Below are positions 37,917-38,006 of a stretch of DNA of 38,006 nucleotides, one piece after another; position 1 is the first letter of the stretch; every line of letters starts with the position of its first letter. The position numbers and the translations under genes were made by a program. The notes beneath the pieces are model-generated. The model did no database searches. It had not been told where the DNA came from and worked only from the letters and a program-made list of their open reading frames with translations. The DNA is from a virus: IMG/VR virus record IMGVR_UViG_3300036944_000372, positions 1 through 38,006 of that record; one strand, given 5' to 3'.

Positions 37917-38006
37917 TGCAAGAAGCCTCCGAACAAGGTGCGAAACAACGAGGAGAGGTTCGAAAGACACGCGGGAGGGGTCGAGCATGCCACATTAAGG
38001 CTAATC
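37913..38006 (+). CDS. Possible small basic protein crossing the contig ends
   Basis: An ATG at 37913 overlaps the HNH stop as ATGA. The frame runs through 37985, and after joining the ends it continues from base 1 to a TAA at 45-47, giving 39 residues rich in Arg and Lys (KQRGEVRKTRGRGRA). GC is 58% in 37921-37980. It may be a real small gene, the displaced end of an older gene, or simply part of the packaging site. Coding status is uncertain. Confidence 0.3.
   Translation, partial: MMQEASEQGAKQRGEVRKTRGRGRACHIKAN
37986..38006. repeat. Terminal direct repeat, copy 2
   Basis: These 21 bases equal positions 1-21 and indicate circular closure. Removing one copy leaves about 37,985 bases and an uninterrupted gap of about 180 bases between the second HNH gene and terS. 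Confidence 0.85.

Noticed and set aside
1-38006. Integrase, att site or other lysogeny module
   Set aside because: No tyrosine or serine recombinase motif and no CI/Cro-like pair was found on either strand; the tRNA-like element alone does not make an attachment site.
1-38006. CRISPR array or insertion sequence
   Set aside because: No regularly spaced repeats with unique spacers and no transposase-like protein or terminal inverted repeats flanking one were seen; the 23-base repeats at 31708-31753 are head-to-tail without spacers.

Overview
The window is almost certainly one complete, circularly closed genome of a tailed, siphovirus-like phage of a Bacteroidota host, about 37,985 unique bases. 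The last 21 bases (37986-38006) repeat the first 21, as expected from a circular or circularly permuted assembly. Host inference rests on several signals: AT-rich DNA with weak Shine-Dalgarno sites; start regions carrying A-rich leaders; candidate promoters with the Bacteroidota -7 box TAnnTTTG (2736, 29799-, 33800-, 36350); three proteins with Bacteroidota-style signal peptides ending in A-Q; and a set of small genes of the kind typical of Bacteroidota phages. No integrase, excisionase, CI-like repressor or partition system was recognised, so a strictly lytic lifestyle is the simpler reading.

Layout. The plus strand from about 36375 through the junction to 20713 carries, in order: a small ribbon-helix-helix regulator, two HNH endonucleases, terminase small and large subunits, HK97-type portal, prohead protease and capsid, four head-tail connector and tail completion genes, tail tube, a tail assembly chaperone pair joined by a -1 frameshift, tape measure, tail tip and fibre genes, a fibre with an S74 chaperone domain, holin and amidase endolysin. 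Nine successive gene joints overlap by one base as TAATG, so translation of this late unit is probably coupled.

The minus strand from about 36300 down to 20778 is the early or replication and recombination unit: SSB, an orphan adenine methyltransferase, many small unknown genes, a two-domain protein ending in DUF4326, a winged-helix replication initiator with candidate origin iterons inside its gene, RecT and a RecE-like nuclease, dNTP enzymes (a dATP/dGTP pyrophosphohydrolase-like protein and dCTP deaminase), a membrane-anchored glucosaminidase and a RuvC-like resolvase. The two units diverge at about 36300-36375 and converge at about 20720-20770, where a hairpin lies.

The most unusual items are RNA-level. 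(1) A roughly 100-base leader (33690-33800, minus) has a promoter-like box, a hairpin and a strong terminator whose loop is complementary to the first hairpin's loop over 7 bases, directly upstream of the DUF4326 gene. (2) A 365-base gene-free stretch (26470-26834) is rich in nested inverted repeats, higher in GC than its surroundings, and includes a tRNA-Leu-like cloverleaf. (3) A well-formed -1 frameshift cassette lies in the tail chaperone genes. (4) A start codon is buried in a terminator-like hairpin at the portal gene. Protein-level oddities are two unrelated proteins that both end in the sliding-clamp motif QLSLF, and three tail-region proteins with secretion signals.
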